Source of the DNA: Planctomycetaceae bacterium
GTDB lineage: Bacteria > Planctomycetota > Planctomycetia > Planctomycetales > Planctomycetaceae
Assembly: GCA_024742875.1 (NCBI GenBank)
Contig: JANSXP010000002.1
Span: 186,001-250,000 of the forward strand
Reading direction: 5' to 3'
Length of the DNA stretch: 64,000 nucleotides
In this document: positions 7,756-17,259 of the stretch, in pieces
How positions within the stretch are numbered: the first letter of the stretch is position 1
Layout of the letters: every line of letters begins with the position of its first letter
Made by a program: the position numbers and the translations under genes
Notes under the pieces: generated by a model
Told to the model about the DNA's origin: nothing
The model's input: only the letters and a program-made list of their open reading frames with translations
Databases searched by the model: none

Positions 7756-9180
7756 CTACGCCTGAGGTTCCGTCATGCTCATTGGGTCCAGCGCCTCTTT
7801 GAGCGTCTCTTCAGGCAGAATGTTTTGCTCGGTGCATAGTTCGCGAATTGTCTTGCCTGTCTTGAACGCCTCTTTGGCCAGTGCGGACGCCTTTTCGTAG
7901 CCAATATGGGGGTTCAGGCTGGTGACCATCGACAGACTTTTCTCGACGGCCGCCTCGCAGGCCACCTCGTTGGCTTCAGTATCGATCAGCGCAAACTCCA
8001 CAAACGCATTGCTGGAGTTGGCCAGCAGCATGATGCTTTCCAGCGTTGTCTGTCCCATCATGGGCATCATGATGTTCAGCTGAAACTGACCACCTGTGGC
8101 ACCGCTCATGGCAATCCCGCCATCGTTACCCATCACGCGGGCACACACCTGCATCATGGATTCGCACATCACAGGATTGACTTTGCCCGGCATGATGGAG
8201 GAACCTGGCTGACGATCGGGCAGTTTGATTTCGTAAAAACCACAGCGCGGACCGGATCCCAGCCAGCGAATGTTATTGCTCACGTTGAACAGCGTGGAGG
8301 CGACCGCTCGCAGCTGTCCATGGCATTCCACCAGCCCGTCTCGCTGCGCGTTGGCTTCAAAATGGTTGACCGCTTCCACAAACGGAACACCAGTGACATC
8401 TGCCAGGACAGCTGCCACGCGTGCGCCAAATTCCGGATGCGTGTTGATGCCCGAACCGACGGCCGTACCGCCGACCGGCAGTTCCAGCACAGCCTCCAGA
8501 GCCCGCTGGGCCCGACCGACCGACATCTCCAGCTGCCTGGCGAAACCGCCAAACTCCTGGCCCAGTCGCAGGGGAGTGGCATCGGCCAGGTGGGTGCGAC
8601 CGATCTTGATAATTTTGTCCCACGCCTGCGCCTTCGCATTCAGCTCATCGGCAAATCGCTGCAATGCAGGAATCAGGTCGTTGTGGATGGCCATGGCCAC
8701 CGCCACGTGGATAGCCGTGGGAAACGTGTCGTTCGTGCTCTGTCCCATATTGACGTGGTCGTTGGGATGCACGGGCTTGTCGGGAGAGAACCGATCTCCG
8801 CCCAGCAGTTCGATGGCTTTGTTGCTGATGACCTCATTCACGTTCATGTTGCTGGACGTGCCGGATCCCGTCTGAAACACGTCAATGGGAAACTGGTCAT
8901 CCAGTTCTCCACCTGCGACTTCCTGGCAGGCCTGCAGCATGGCATCCACCTGCTCGTCGTTCAGCGGATTTTTTCCGGTGCCCGTGAGTTTGCCCAGGTC
9001 TCTGTTGGCCACTCCGCAGGCATACTTCACGCGGCCCATGGCGTGAATCAGATCCGGTGGCAGCTCCCAGCCGGAGATCGGAAAGTTCTCTACCGCACGT
9101 TGAGTCTGGGCGCCATAGTAGGCGTCCGCGGGGACCTGAACGTCCCCCATGGAATCACGCTCAACTCGAAATTCAGACAT
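7756..9180 (-). CDS. fumC: Fumarate hydratase, class II
   Basis: 474 residues, full length for the oxygen-stable iron-free class II fumarases. The signature GSSIMPGKVNP is present at about residues 328-338, along with GSGTSSNMNVNEV and the substrate-site HPNDHVNMGQSTND. It interconverts fumarate and malate in the cytoplasmic TCA cycle. A GAGAGAG ribosome site precedes ATG 9180. An inverted repeat lies about 70 bases upstream. It is transcribed alone. Confidence 0.97.
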   Translation of the reverse strand: MSEFRVERDSMGDVQVPADAYYGAQTQRAVENFPISGWELPPDLIHAMGRVKYACGVANRDLGKLTGTGKNPLNDEQVDAMLQACQEVAGGELDDQFPIDVFQTGSGTSSNMNVNEVISNKAIELLGGDRFSPDKPVHPNDHVNMGQSTNDTFPTAIHVAVAMAIHNDLIPALQRFADELNAKAQAWDKIIKIGRTHLADATPLRLGQEFGGFARQLEMSVGRAQRALEAVLELPVGGTAVGSGINTHPEFGARVAAVLADVTGVPFVEAVNHFEANAQRDGLVECHGQLRAVASTLFNVSNNIRWLGSGPRCGFYEIKLPDRQPGSSIMPGKVNPVMCESMMQVCARVMGNDGGIAMSGATGGQFQLNIMMPMMGQTTLESIMLLANSSNAFVEFALIDTEANEVACEAAVEKSLSMVTSLNPHIGYEKASALAKEAFKTGKTIRELCTEQNILPEETLKEALDPMSMTEPQA

Positions 9181-9247
9181 AGCTCTCTCACTGGCAGGAG
9201 GTCAAAAAAATCTACAGCACGCATCGTTCACCGTGGATCTTCCGGGG

Positions 9248-9272
9248 CGTTCACCCGGTATTGGGGTGAACG
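9248..9272 (-). promoter_or_regulatory. 9-bp inverted repeat upstream of fumC
   Basis: CGTTCACCC and GGGTGAACG are perfect arms separated by 7 bases, 68 bases before the fumC start. It could be an operator or a leader hairpin. Confidence 0.4.
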
Positions 9273-9431
9273 GTGGAATCCGGCGCACAGATGGGCGCGT
9301 GATGATGTCAGCAAAGCAAACAGCAGACTGCTGCCGGGCAACCCGGGAAGCAATTCCGACGGGTCGCCGCGCGTGCGATGATATCGCCCGTCAGAGGAAT
9401 GGCAATCCGGCGACCGGGCTTCCCACCGAAC

Positions 9432-9469
9432 AGAAAACGAGCCCACCGCCAAATGACGATGGGCTCGTT
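9432..9469 (-). terminator. Terminator of the DUF11 lipoprotein gene
   Basis: AACGAGCCCA / TGGGCTCGTT is a perfect 10-bp stem with a 14-base loop. On the minus strand it is followed by a short T run. It lies 144 bases past the stop of the gene ending at 9613. Confidence 0.7.
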
Positions 9470-9612
9470 ACTGATACGCCTGCCATTAAGGATGCGTCCC
9501 CTCGCGGCACAAGCTTCTTCAAGGTCCCTTCCACCTGGAATCAGCACACTGGAGGTGAGTCCAGCAACCGCTCTCAGTGGCAGACGTATCGGCGTCTTTC
9601 GTATTTTGTTAG

Positions 9613-11316
9613 TTACTGAACGAGTGCATCAAACGTGATCGTTCCGGTGGCCCCACCGGGTAGCGGCTGGTCCAGCTGAAACTCCACCATTTGACTTCCC
9701 TCTTTGTTGGGCACCACCGTCAGCGAACCACCACCACCGGAGGAGACGGTGATTTGTCCTGTGCCGGAGGTGTAAGCCAGCCGTGGGGTCAGGTTGTCAA
9801 TAATGCGAACGTCACTGACGGCCACGTCGCCAATGTTGGAAAACTCAATGGTGAAGGTGACCGTATCGCCCGGCTGGGCAATCAGCGGTGTGGCCTTCTT
9901 GGTCAGGAAGATTTCCCCTTTGCGACGATTTTGCTCCACGCCGATGGTCGCCTGCGGTCGGAAGGTCGCGTAGGTCTGGGTGGCCTGAGTGCTGCCCGTT
10001 GTCTGAATCTGGCTCGTGCGGCGGGTCGACGTGGCAGCATCCACAATCTGCAGACTCAGCTCACGAATGTCGGTCATTTCCAGAGTCCCCAGTCCCGTGT
10101 TCACGCGGGATTCCAGTCCCTGATCCACCTTTCGATTGACGGCTGCCGCTGATGCCTGCGCCGACTGAGAAGCTGGCACGGCCACGTCCACGCCGCTGGC
10201 AGAGGCTCGCATCCGCAATCCTTCGGCCGGGGTTCCGGCGACGGTCGCATCGATGCCTCGGGATTCGCTCAATCCGCCAGGGGCAGCAAAGTCCACGGCA
10301 CCAGCCGCCTGATCCACCTTGGTCCCCACGCCCAGCCCGGAGACCGTTCGGACGGAACCAAACCGGGGAGCGTAAACCGCCACACGGTTACTGGGCGTCA
10401 CGCGATTGCGGCCTTCGCTGTCACTGTATTCCACAACGGTGTCTTCGGTATCCAGACCGGCCATCACACCGCCGTTGTAGTGCACGGGAACATCACGATC
10501 GCCGCCGTCGTAAATAAATTCATCCGGATATGCGAACGCCTGCTCAGGTCCGGCAGCAGCAATCGTGACCTCACAGGGAGGACAGGCCTGCTGTGGCAAA
10601 CCAGGGACTGATGACGGAATCCGACCAGAAGTCGGCATTCGGGGTGTGGCCGGATGGAATGTCGGGGTGGCCCCCGTCGTTGCCGTCGCACTGGCCGGCT
10701 GCAAATAGGCCACGGCCAGTGCCTGGGGCACCTCAAAATCGGCCGTCTGCACGACGGCCTCGCCAGAACCTGCCGCAGCGTCAGCGAATGGATTGCCGGA
10801 AACATCGTCGATCACAGCGGCCGCCGGATCGCCAGGGGGACTGGCCACCTCGCTGGCAAACGGATTGACCTGGGCGGAATCCTGGGGCGCCAACTCAGCG
10901 GCGGCGGCAAACGGATTGGCAGGTTCTGCGACCTCTGCTCCAGCTCTCTGGCTTTCAAACGGACTGGCGGGTTCCGCGACGAATGGATTCAGCGGTGACG
11001 CCTCGGCAAACGGGTTGTCCCGGGCAGTTGTGTTGTCGCCAGTGGCAGCAGTCTGCTCGATGTCAGCGCCCAGGCCGCCAGTGTTCAGTGAACCGAGAAA
11101 CTGAGGATCAGCGGTGTTGGCCGCAACCGTGTCGGCGGTCGTGGCAGTGTCACCACTTTCCACAAACTGTGCTGACGCCGGCATGGGCTCTTCGCCTGCA
11201 GGCAATTCGTCGTAACGCGTCAGGTGCAAAGACGACAGCGTCGAACAGCCGGTCGAAGCCAGCAGACAGGCCGATGCAACGGCTCGCTGCAGTCGTTGGA
11301 AGCGTTTGTCAGACAT
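9613..11316 (-). CDS. DUF11-domain lipoprotein with NPFA repeats
   Basis: 567 residues. The signal peptide ends in a lipobox (LLASTGC). Residues about 90-190 carry several short NPFA/NPFV repeats in an Ala/Pro-rich disordered region. The C-terminal 100 residues form a DUF11-like Ig-type domain (KKATPLIAQPGDTVTFTIEF, IGDVAVSDVRIIDNL, PGGATGTITFDALV), a module found in large planctomycete surface proteins. It is probably an envelope or cell-surface structural protein. The two following minus-strand-upstream genes are also exported. A terminator follows the stop. Confidence 0.82.
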   Translation of the reverse strand: MSDKRFQRLQRAVASACLLASTGCSTLSSLHLTRYDELPAGEEPMPASAQFVESGDTATTADTVAANTADPQFLGSLNTGGLGADIEQTAATGDNTTARDNPFAEASPLNPFVAEPASPFESQRAGAEVAEPANPFAAAAELAPQDSAQVNPFASEVASPPGDPAAAVIDDVSGNPFADAAAGSGEAVVQTADFEVPQALAVAYLQPASATATTGATPTFHPATPRMPTSGRIPSSVPGLPQQACPPCEVTIAAAGPEQAFAYPDEFIYDGGDRDVPVHYNGGVMAGLDTEDTVVEYSDSEGRNRVTPSNRVAVYAPRFGSVRTVSGLGVGTKVDQAAGAVDFAAPGGLSESRGIDATVAGTPAEGLRMRASASGVDVAVPASQSAQASAAAVNRKVDQGLESRVNTGLGTLEMTDIRELSLQIVDAATSTRRTSQIQTTGSTQATQTYATFRPQATIGVEQNRRKGEIFLTKKATPLIAQPGDTVTFTIEFSNIGDVAVSDVRIIDNLTPRLAYTSGTGQITVSSGGGGSLTVVPNKEGSQMVEFQLDQPLPGGATGTITFDALVQ

Positions 11317-11376
11317 GGGATGTCACTTCATCAAAAGAGGGGCGGTGCACAGGGCAGGGCAGCAGCTCAGGCGGAT

Positions 11377-12171
11377 CTAACGAACGGGCTTGCGGCCGGA
11401 CGTCTGCAGCACCTGAGAGGGCAGACCGACTTCTGCGGCAGTGGGAGGGTTCTGCTGTTCAGGCACTGGGCGAACCTGCACAGCTCCTCCGGTGCCAAAG
11501 AATCCAGGCGGCGAGCCGGCCGACGGCTGGCGACCACCAATGCGAATAATGGCCATCGGACGTCCCAGTCGGTCAGCTTCCTGCAGGGCATTGTCCGTGG
11601 GCGCAACGCTCTGCGGAATCTCGGCGTCCAGCGGATCAAACGAAGCGGCGATCTGCGGTTGTTCGAGATAGATCACGCGGGTGACCAGCTGACCTCGCAG
11701 AGCAATCTTAATGTCATCGGCCGTGATAATGATGGGCACAGGAAACTCGTCTTCGCGACCGGCCGGTGGATGCAAACGATCGACCAGCTCCACGGTCGGA
11801 TATATTTCCAGACCGGGGAACAGGCGCATTTCCGAAACTTTGAGGCGGTACAAGTGGCCCGCACTGGCCGCCACAATCAACGGGGAGGTGCGTCCTGCCA
11901 CAGGCGTGTTCCCTCCGGAGAACACGTCAACCCGCCCGCCGCCTGTCACCTGCACCCGCATTGGCTGCAGCCACGCCTGATCGTAACCGCGAATCGCGTT
12001 CAGCCAGGCGCCCGTCTGACCGGGCGGCGTATTCTGATCCAGCGGCTGATAGTACGGCGGTCGGCCGGGCTGAGCGTGCGCGGTGGCGGTCAGCAGCAAT
12101 GCAGCGGCCACGACAGCGAGGGACCCTCGTCGCCTGCGGGAAGTCTGCGATGCGAAAGGGGGATGGTTCAT
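11377..12171 (-). CDS. Exported envelope protein, paralogue of the next upstream gene
   Basis: 264 residues. A twin-arginine-rich basic N terminus and hydrophobic stretch ending AHAQPG form a signal peptide. The central part (about 105-185) contains YRLKVSEMRLFPGLEIYPTVE, VPIIITADDI and LVTRVIYLEQPQ. The same order (LYPTLE, VPVEITAQDL, MVTKVVYLPD) recurs in the lipoprotein encoded just upstream, so the two share a domain. No characterised family was recognised. Likely part of an envelope assembly with its neighbours at 9613-13515. Confidence 0.7.
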   Translation of the reverse strand: MNHPPFASQTSRRRRGSLAVVAAALLLTATAHAQPGRPPYYQPLDQNTPPGQTGAWLNAIRGYDQAWLQPMRVQVTGGGRVDVFSGGNTPVAGRTSPLIVAASAGHLYRLKVSEMRLFPGLEIYPTVELVDRLHPPAGREDEFPVPIIITADDIKIALRGQLVTRVIYLEQPQIAASFDPLDAEIPQSVAPTDNALQEADRLGRPMAIIRIGGRQPSAGSPPGFFGTGGAVQVRPVPEQQNPPTAAEVGLPSQVLQTSGRKPVR

Positions 12172-12342
12172 GTTTCAATCTGCCGTCAGGTGGCGGTCTG
12201 CCAACAAAAAAGGGACGATCAGAGGTGTTGCCACCGCTGAATCGCCCCCCGGAAATTCGTCTGTGTGAAGTTCTCAGCCAGCCTCTGCTTCTGCCCCAAT
12301 CCGGCATACTGTCAGAGGTCTGGCTTATCGCCTGTCGTCGAC

Positions 12343-13515
12343 TTAGAAGCCGTAGAACTGGGCCGCTTTGGAAGCGGGGTGAGCCACTTCGCCGGCTGCG
12401 TGGACAGGATGCGATTCCTTGTACTGAATGTGTCGCACAGGCTCCGGCAGGTTGTAGCCCGGATCGTGCTGCACATCGATCAGCATGTGTTTGGCAGGCT
12501 CAGGAACGTAGTTGTTGGACAGGTTGCGGATCGTGTGCGACTGCAGACCGGCGGGAGCACCCAGAGGCAGGTGAGCCGGACCGGGCAGACCGATTGGCGT
12601 TCCTGTGATGGGCATTCCCCAGACGGGCATACCACCCATGCCGGCCACAGGCTGAACGGCCTGACCGGGAACACCACCACCGGCGGCAATCATGGCTGGA
12701 GGCACACCGCCACCGACGGCACCAGCGAGGTAGCCGATTGGTGTGGGAGGAGCCATCTGACCTTCGTTGCCGTCCAGTGTCTGATAAGACACCTGAGTGA
12801 CTTCGCCGTCTGCACCCACCATGCTGGCGGCAGGCTGCAGATCTTTGCTGCCGACTCGCAGGATCAGCATGATGGTTCCCATCTGCTCAGCCTGCTGCAC
12901 AGGGTCCACACCGGGATCCAGTGGGGTCGAGACGAGTGTTTCGAAACCGGAGATGGCTCGCGACTGAAACTCGGAATCCGGCAGGTACACAACCTTGGTG
13001 ACCATGTTGCTGCTTTTGATCTGGTCCAGATCCTGGGCGGTAATCTCAACAGGCACATCGTTGTGCTGCAGATAAGCCATTGTGTTCGGATGAGCGTTTC
13101 GCACTTCCAGAGTCGGGTACAGGCGACGCTCTGGAGCGTTGGGGAAGCCAACGCCGTCCAGTACCAGCTGGTAAATGGCTCCCTGCTGGAAGTCGTAGTA
13201 GCCGCCGGAACCCAACTGGTTGGTGGCATAACCACTGCCAACCTGCCAGCCGACAGTCATCGTGGCCGGACCCACAAACTTCACCTGTGTGCTCATGGCG
13301 GGCATGGGCGCCATGGCTGGCTGGGCACCTGGCTGAGCGAGCATCGCCAGCACACCAGGCCCCGGACCGTCCACCATGGGACCAGGTCGGGTCATCATCT
13401 CGGCGGGAGGTGCGATGTGCTCCCGATTTGCCAGAATACTTGAGCCACTGTCAAGTCCCGCACACCCGGTGCAGACGACGACAAGGGCTCCCAGGGCCAG
13501 AAAATAGTATCTCAT
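12343..13515 (-). CDS. Envelope lipoprotein sharing a domain with its neighbour
   Basis: 390 residues. GGAAGG lies 7-8 bases before ATG 13515, which decides the start over an ATG two codons earlier. The signal peptide ends in a lipobox (VVCTGC). A domain at about residues 80-230 (IYQLVLDGVGFPNAPERRLY, VPVEITAQDLDQ, VTKVVYLPDSEF) matches the protein encoded downstream. A Gly/Pro/Met-rich low-complexity region (about 250-320) follows. It has no recognised function and is probably an outer-envelope lipoprotein. It is divergent from the LolA-like gene. Confidence 0.75.
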   Translation of the reverse strand: MRYYFLALGALVVVCTGCAGLDSGSSILANREHIAPPAEMMTRPGPMVDGPGPGVLAMLAQPGAQPAMAPMPAMSTQVKFVGPATMTVGWQVGSGYATNQLGSGGYYDFQQGAIYQLVLDGVGFPNAPERRLYPTLEVRNAHPNTMAYLQHNDVPVEITAQDLDQIKSSNMVTKVVYLPDSEFQSRAISGFETLVSTPLDPGVDPVQQAEQMGTIMLILRVGSKDLQPAASMVGADGEVTQVSYQTLDGNEGQMAPPTPIGYLAGAVGGGVPPAMIAAGGGVPGQAVQPVAGMGGMPVWGMPITGTPIGLPGPAHLPLGAPAGLQSHTIRNLSNNYVPEPAKHMLIDVQHDPGYNLPEPVRHIQYKESHPVHAAGEVAHPASKAAQFYGF

Positions 13516-13786
13516 TGCCATTCCTTCCGAGTGTTGGATGAACTTTGCACCAACAGCGTCTTGCCGAATCACCGTATGTTTTGCTGGCGTTAGTGGTCGA
13601 AGTGGAATCTGAACGTCTTCCACGGACATTTGCGGTCGACCCTGTGTGGCCGTCCGCCTTACAATCCCGGCTGGTCTGTCATCGCCTCGGCGCAGAAATT
13701 CTGGCTGAGAACAAATCACCGGTCCTTCACCTCTTGTTTCGGGATGGAACTGCTCAAATCTTTGGCAAATCCGTCACATTCCAAAA

Positions 13787-14881
13787 ATGAAGCATAAACC
13801 GCAAAGTTTGACATCGCGGCCCCTGTTCGGTTCTCTGGCACTTCCTGCCGCTATTGCCGTGATCCTGTCCATTGCGCCGGTTTCGTTGACGGCTGACGAA
13901 GATCAGACGGCGGAGCCGTCGGCCAGCCAGCCCGCCAAACCGGCCCTCAAACGCTCGACGATGACGGCCGCGGACGTGTTCGGCAAAGTCAAAGACAAGC
14001 TGGACTCACTGGATGGGTTCTCCTGCGACATCCGTCAAACGGCACTGATGACGGGACACCGGCTGCACGCCAAAGGCCGCTACTATCACGCGTCCGGAAA
14101 CCGCCTCCGGCTGGAGTACCGCCTGTTCCCCATTCGTTCGTCTCGCGCGAGCGACCGTGAGTACCTGAGCATTGACAGCGAAGGAGAAGACACCACCGAA
14201 CTGAAGCCCACGGGCTCTTTGACTCAGGTCAGTGATGGCAGCGTGCTGTGGTCCTACTGGATCAACGCCGGGCAGAAACAGCTGACACGTCGCAACATCA
14301 GAGAGATCATGGAAGCGGCAGACGCTCAGCCCAATTACAGCTCCGCCGCCAGCCTGAGTGATCTTGGTGTGGGAGGCATGCAGACACTGATGGCTCAGCT
14401 GCAGGTGGGCATGGAATTTGGAGCCGTCATGGAACAGGAATCCCAGCGGGGCAAACTGCTGCTGCTCACGGGACGCTGGAATGAGAAAACGAAAACGGAA
14501 ATCTTCAAGCTGCCGCCGGATGCCACCGGACCAATGCCCGAGTACATCCCGGATTACGTGCGCGTTTACATCACTGCTGCCACAATGACTCCTGCCCGCA
14601 TTCAGTACGTCAAGCGGCACCCCAACCCGGAACTCAAGCAGGTCCGCCCCCTGACGACACTTGATTTTGTCAACTTCAAAGCGGAATCCTCCCTCCCGGC
14701 TTCGGTATTCGAATTTGAACGTCCGGACGACGAGGAAATCACCGAGGTGGACCTGACCAGCAGCGTGCTGGAAGCCATCAAAAAGGCGGCCAGCCCGGAC
14801 AGTGAGAGCGAAGATGGCGACGAGGCTGACGCCGGAGCGGGCGGAGGCAGCAAACCGCCGGAGGATTCTGCCGGTCAATAA
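13787..14881 (+). CDS. Exported LolA-like / outer-membrane lipoprotein-sorting-type protein
   Basis: 364 residues. A signal peptide of about 35 residues is followed by a LolA/LolB-like fold: DIRQTALMTGHRLHAKGRYY, GNRLRLEYRL, VSDGSVLWSYWI, then strand-rich segments PDYVRVYITA and PARIQYVKRH. Such proteins shuttle lipoproteins or bind lipids in the periplasm; planctomycetes carry several divergent paralogues. The C-terminal 40 residues are acidic and Gly-rich. The VWA gene follows 102 bases later on the same strand. Confidence 0.75.
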   Translation: MKHKPQSLTSRPLFGSLALPAAIAVILSIAPVSLTADEDQTAEPSASQPAKPALKRSTMTAADVFGKVKDKLDSLDGFSCDIRQTALMTGHRLHAKGRYYHASGNRLRLEYRLFPIRSSRASDREYLSIDSEGEDTTELKPTGSLTQVSDGSVLWSYWINAGQKQLTRRNIREIMEAADAQPNYSSAASLSDLGVGGMQTLMAQLQVGMEFGAVMEQESQRGKLLLLTGRWNEKTKTEIFKLPPDATGPMPEYIPDYVRVYITAATMTPARIQYVKRHPNPELKQVRPLTTLDFVNFKAESSLPASVFEFERPDDEEITEVDLTSSVLEAIKKAASPDSESEDGDEADAGAGGGSKPPEDSAGQ

Positions 14882-14983
14882 TCGACAGGGCGCGAATCAC
14901 GGCGACCGGCTGTGTTGGCTCGCAAAAAACGGCTGGGCCGTGCGACACATCGACGGTACGATGACAGCCAGAAGGAGATTCGC

Positions 14984-16042
14984 GTGTCATCAGTCCCGTC
15001 CAAAAAATCCGTGCTGCGAGCGATCCTGCCCAGCGGCCTGATTTCTGTCTGCGTGCATGCAACCATCCTGATCGTCGCGGGAATGTCGCTGCGTGGCTGT
15101 GATCAGGGGGTGGCGGTGCCACCTGGCGGGCAGCCCTTTCGGGAAGTTGGCCTGGCCGTCATCAACGACGGAGCCACAGAAGAAACCAATACACCTCTGG
15201 CCGATTCACAGTCTGACGCCGAAACCGTGCAGCCATCGGACGTCGAAACCGAGACCACGGAAACAGCTGAGCCCGTTGTACCAACCGATGTGCCCGCTGA
15301 TGTCCCCAGCGTCGCCGAACTGCTCGGCCAGCAGCCATTCGAATCTCAGGTGACCGCCCCGGCCGCCATGTCCGATCTGCCACAGACAATCGGCCCGGGA
15401 ACGCCGATCGGCATACCCAGTGCATCCAGCGGCGGACTGCCGCCGCGGGAATCGGCCATCGGAAAGTCCGGCTATGGTGCTTCCGGATCGCCGACACCTG
15501 GCCCCGGCGAAACGTCGTTTATGGATATCGTGGGCGACGGCCAGCGATTCGTTTATGTGATCGATGCCTCCTCCAGCATGAACAACGATCAGCGGATGGA
15601 CCTGGCAAAAAGTCAGTTGAAAGGCAGCCTGCGACTGCTGCAGCCCAATCAGCAGTTTCAGGTCCTGTTCTACAACGAGTCCAGCACCCGCATCAAATTG
15701 CGCCGGCGAGCCGCCCAGGACATGTATGTGGCCACGAAAGTCAACATTCAGCTGGCCGAGGACGAGATCGATCGGGTGGTCGCCCGCAGCGGCACCAAAC
15801 ACAAGACGCCACTGCTCAACGCGCTGCTGCTGGAACCCGACGTTGTGTACTTCCTCACCGATGGCGACAAACCCAGCCTGTCTCCCTCCGAACTGCGGAT
15901 GGTGAAAAAGACAAATCGCAGCCGCGCGCGGATCCATGTGGTGGAGTTCGCCACGGGGCTGCCGGAAACGCGTGATTCCTGGCTGGAGCAGCTGGCCCTG
16001 CAGTCCGGGGGCGTTTATCGCCGCATCAACCTGCGGCGCTAG
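14984..16042 (+). CDS. Membrane-anchored von Willebrand factor A domain protein
   Basis: 352 residues from GTG 14984, chosen because GAAGGAG (14971-14977) lies 6 bases upstream. One N-terminal membrane segment (about 14-34) anchors it. A Thr/Glu/Pro-rich linker runs to about residue 170. The VWA domain contains the metal-ion-dependent adhesion motif DASSS (in FVYVIDASSSMNND) and the downstream FLTDGD. VWA domains mediate protein-protein contacts. The partner is unknown, possibly the neighbouring exported proteins. Confidence 0.85.
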   Translation: MSSVPSKKSVLRAILPSGLISVCVHATILIVAGMSLRGCDQGVAVPPGGQPFREVGLAVINDGATEETNTPLADSQSDAETVQPSDVETETTETAEPVVPTDVPADVPSVAELLGQQPFESQVTAPAAMSDLPQTIGPGTPIGIPSASSGGLPPRESAIGKSGYGASGSPTPGPGETSFMDIVGDGQRFVYVIDASSSMNNDQRMDLAKSQLKGSLRLLQPNQQFQVLFYNESSTRIKLRRRAAQDMYVATKVNIQLAEDEIDRVVARSGTKHKTPLLNALLLEPDVVYFLTDGDKPSLSPSELRMVKKTNRSRARIHVVEFATGLPETRDSWLEQLALQSGGVYRRINLRR

Positions 16043-16269
16043 CCGCTCGGCGGTGGCTGGCGGCAATCCCGGAAATTGGCCGCTTTTCGGCCGATCCAAT
16101 CCAGGAATTGGCGTCTACCACAGAATGGCCTTTAAATTTTCGGCTCCTGACGCAATTCTGCAGGTTAGTGAGTGTGTCGACGGCCGTTCGCGGCAACCAA
16201 CTGAGTGGATTCGATGTGATTGGTGTTTGCGTCCGTGTGAGTCACCGCACATCAGGAAAGGGACCAGCG

Positions 16270-17148
16270 ATGCGATCAATCGTCCGACTGTCAGCCATCA
16301 CCCTGTTGCTTGGCGGCACAACCGCCATCGCACAGCCGTACGGCTACCTGACGCCTGCCGTGTCCTCCGGCTCATCCGGCGACCCGGCGAATGCTCCAGC
16401 CCAGTCGGTCGACCCGCGGCTGTTCGAACAAATGTTCGGCACGGGAGACGAACAACCGCCCAGGCAAATCGTTGAAGACATCGTCCCTGAAAATCTGCGC
16501 GGCCGAGTGGAACGTGGCGTCCTGCCCGATTTTATGGCCCGCAATTACAACCAGGGCAGCAGCGGTCGTGCCGGTCAGCCTCCTGCCCGGCGTTCCACTG
16601 GAAGCCTGTCACGTCGTGGAGGCCCACCGCGTCGCGGTAACGGAACCAGCCGCAGCCGGTCTTCCGCAGCGAGCAGTGAAGTCAATAACTTCACCTCCAA
16701 CGCGTTTCTGTTCGACTCCAACCAGGATGGCCAGCTGGCGGCCCATGAACTGTCGAACATGTTTCTGGTCCTGACGTCGGACCTGGACGCGGAAGACAAC
16801 GGCACATCCCGCAGCCCCGTGACGGGCAGTCAGGAAAGCGTCAATCAGAACCTGCTGCGGCGACAAAGCGTGCGGGAAGCCGAGTCCGTGTTTCTGAAAC
16901 TCACGCTGGATTTTGACCGCAACGCCGACGGACTGCTCAACCGCGCAGAAGTGGGCAGCATGGCATCATGCCTGCAGCAAAACAATCTGAGTCTGCTCGA
17001 CGCATCACAGCAGGCCACACAGCCCGCGCCCGTCTTTCAGAATTCCGCAGCGGGCACTGCGCCGATCAATAGCGCGCCGGTCCCCGCGCCAGCCGTGACA
17101 CCACCGTCAACGCCTCCCGCTTCAGGCCCCCCCCCTGCCCAGCCGTAG
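16270..17148 (+). CDS. Exported EF-hand protein
   Basis: 292 residues. ATG 16270 follows AAAGGGA and opens a signal peptide ending AIAQPY. Two EF-hand-type calcium loops are visible: DSNQDGQLAAHEL and DFDRNADGLLNRAEV, about 60 residues apart, with an Arg/Ser/Gly-rich stretch before and a Pro/Ala-rich tail after. It is likely a calcium-binding periplasmic or surface protein. Planctomycetes have many EF-hand exported proteins. No operon partner is obvious; the sulfatase gene starts 112 bases downstream. Confidence 0.85.
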   Translation: MRSIVRLSAITLLLGGTTAIAQPYGYLTPAVSSGSSGDPANAPAQSVDPRLFEQMFGTGDEQPPRQIVEDIVPENLRGRVERGVLPDFMARNYNQGSSGRAGQPPARRSTGSLSRRGGPPRRGNGTSRSRSSAASSEVNNFTSNAFLFDSNQDGQLAAHELSNMFLVLTSDLDAEDNGTSRSPVTGSQESVNQNLLRRQSVREAESVFLKLTLDFDRNADGLLNRAEVGSMASCLQQNNLSLLDASQQATQPAPVFQNSAAGTAPINSAPVPAPAVTPPSTPPASGPPPAQP

Positions 17149-17259
17149 TGACGGCTGAAACCTCGGCGATGGCGAAATCCTGTGCGCTGACTTCCATGCC
17201 AGCAGTCGTTGGTTCAGAATCGGACGATTCGCTCGTTCTGTCTGAGGTCGGGGACTGCC

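Larger units (their letters stand above)
9181..9612. other. 432-bp intergenic region upstream of fumC
   Basis: No gene is supported. It contains a 9-bp inverted repeat near fumC (9248-9272) and the terminator of the next minus-strand gene (9436-9469). Confidence 0.6.

Noticed and set aside
7906-9381. 491-residue plus-strand frame antisense to fumC
   Set aside because: An antisense shadow produced by high-GC codon bias; it has no family features and fumC is unambiguous.
13545-13790. 81-residue plus-strand frame before the LolA-like gene
   Set aside because: No ribosome site and no conserved character; it occupies the divergent promoter region.
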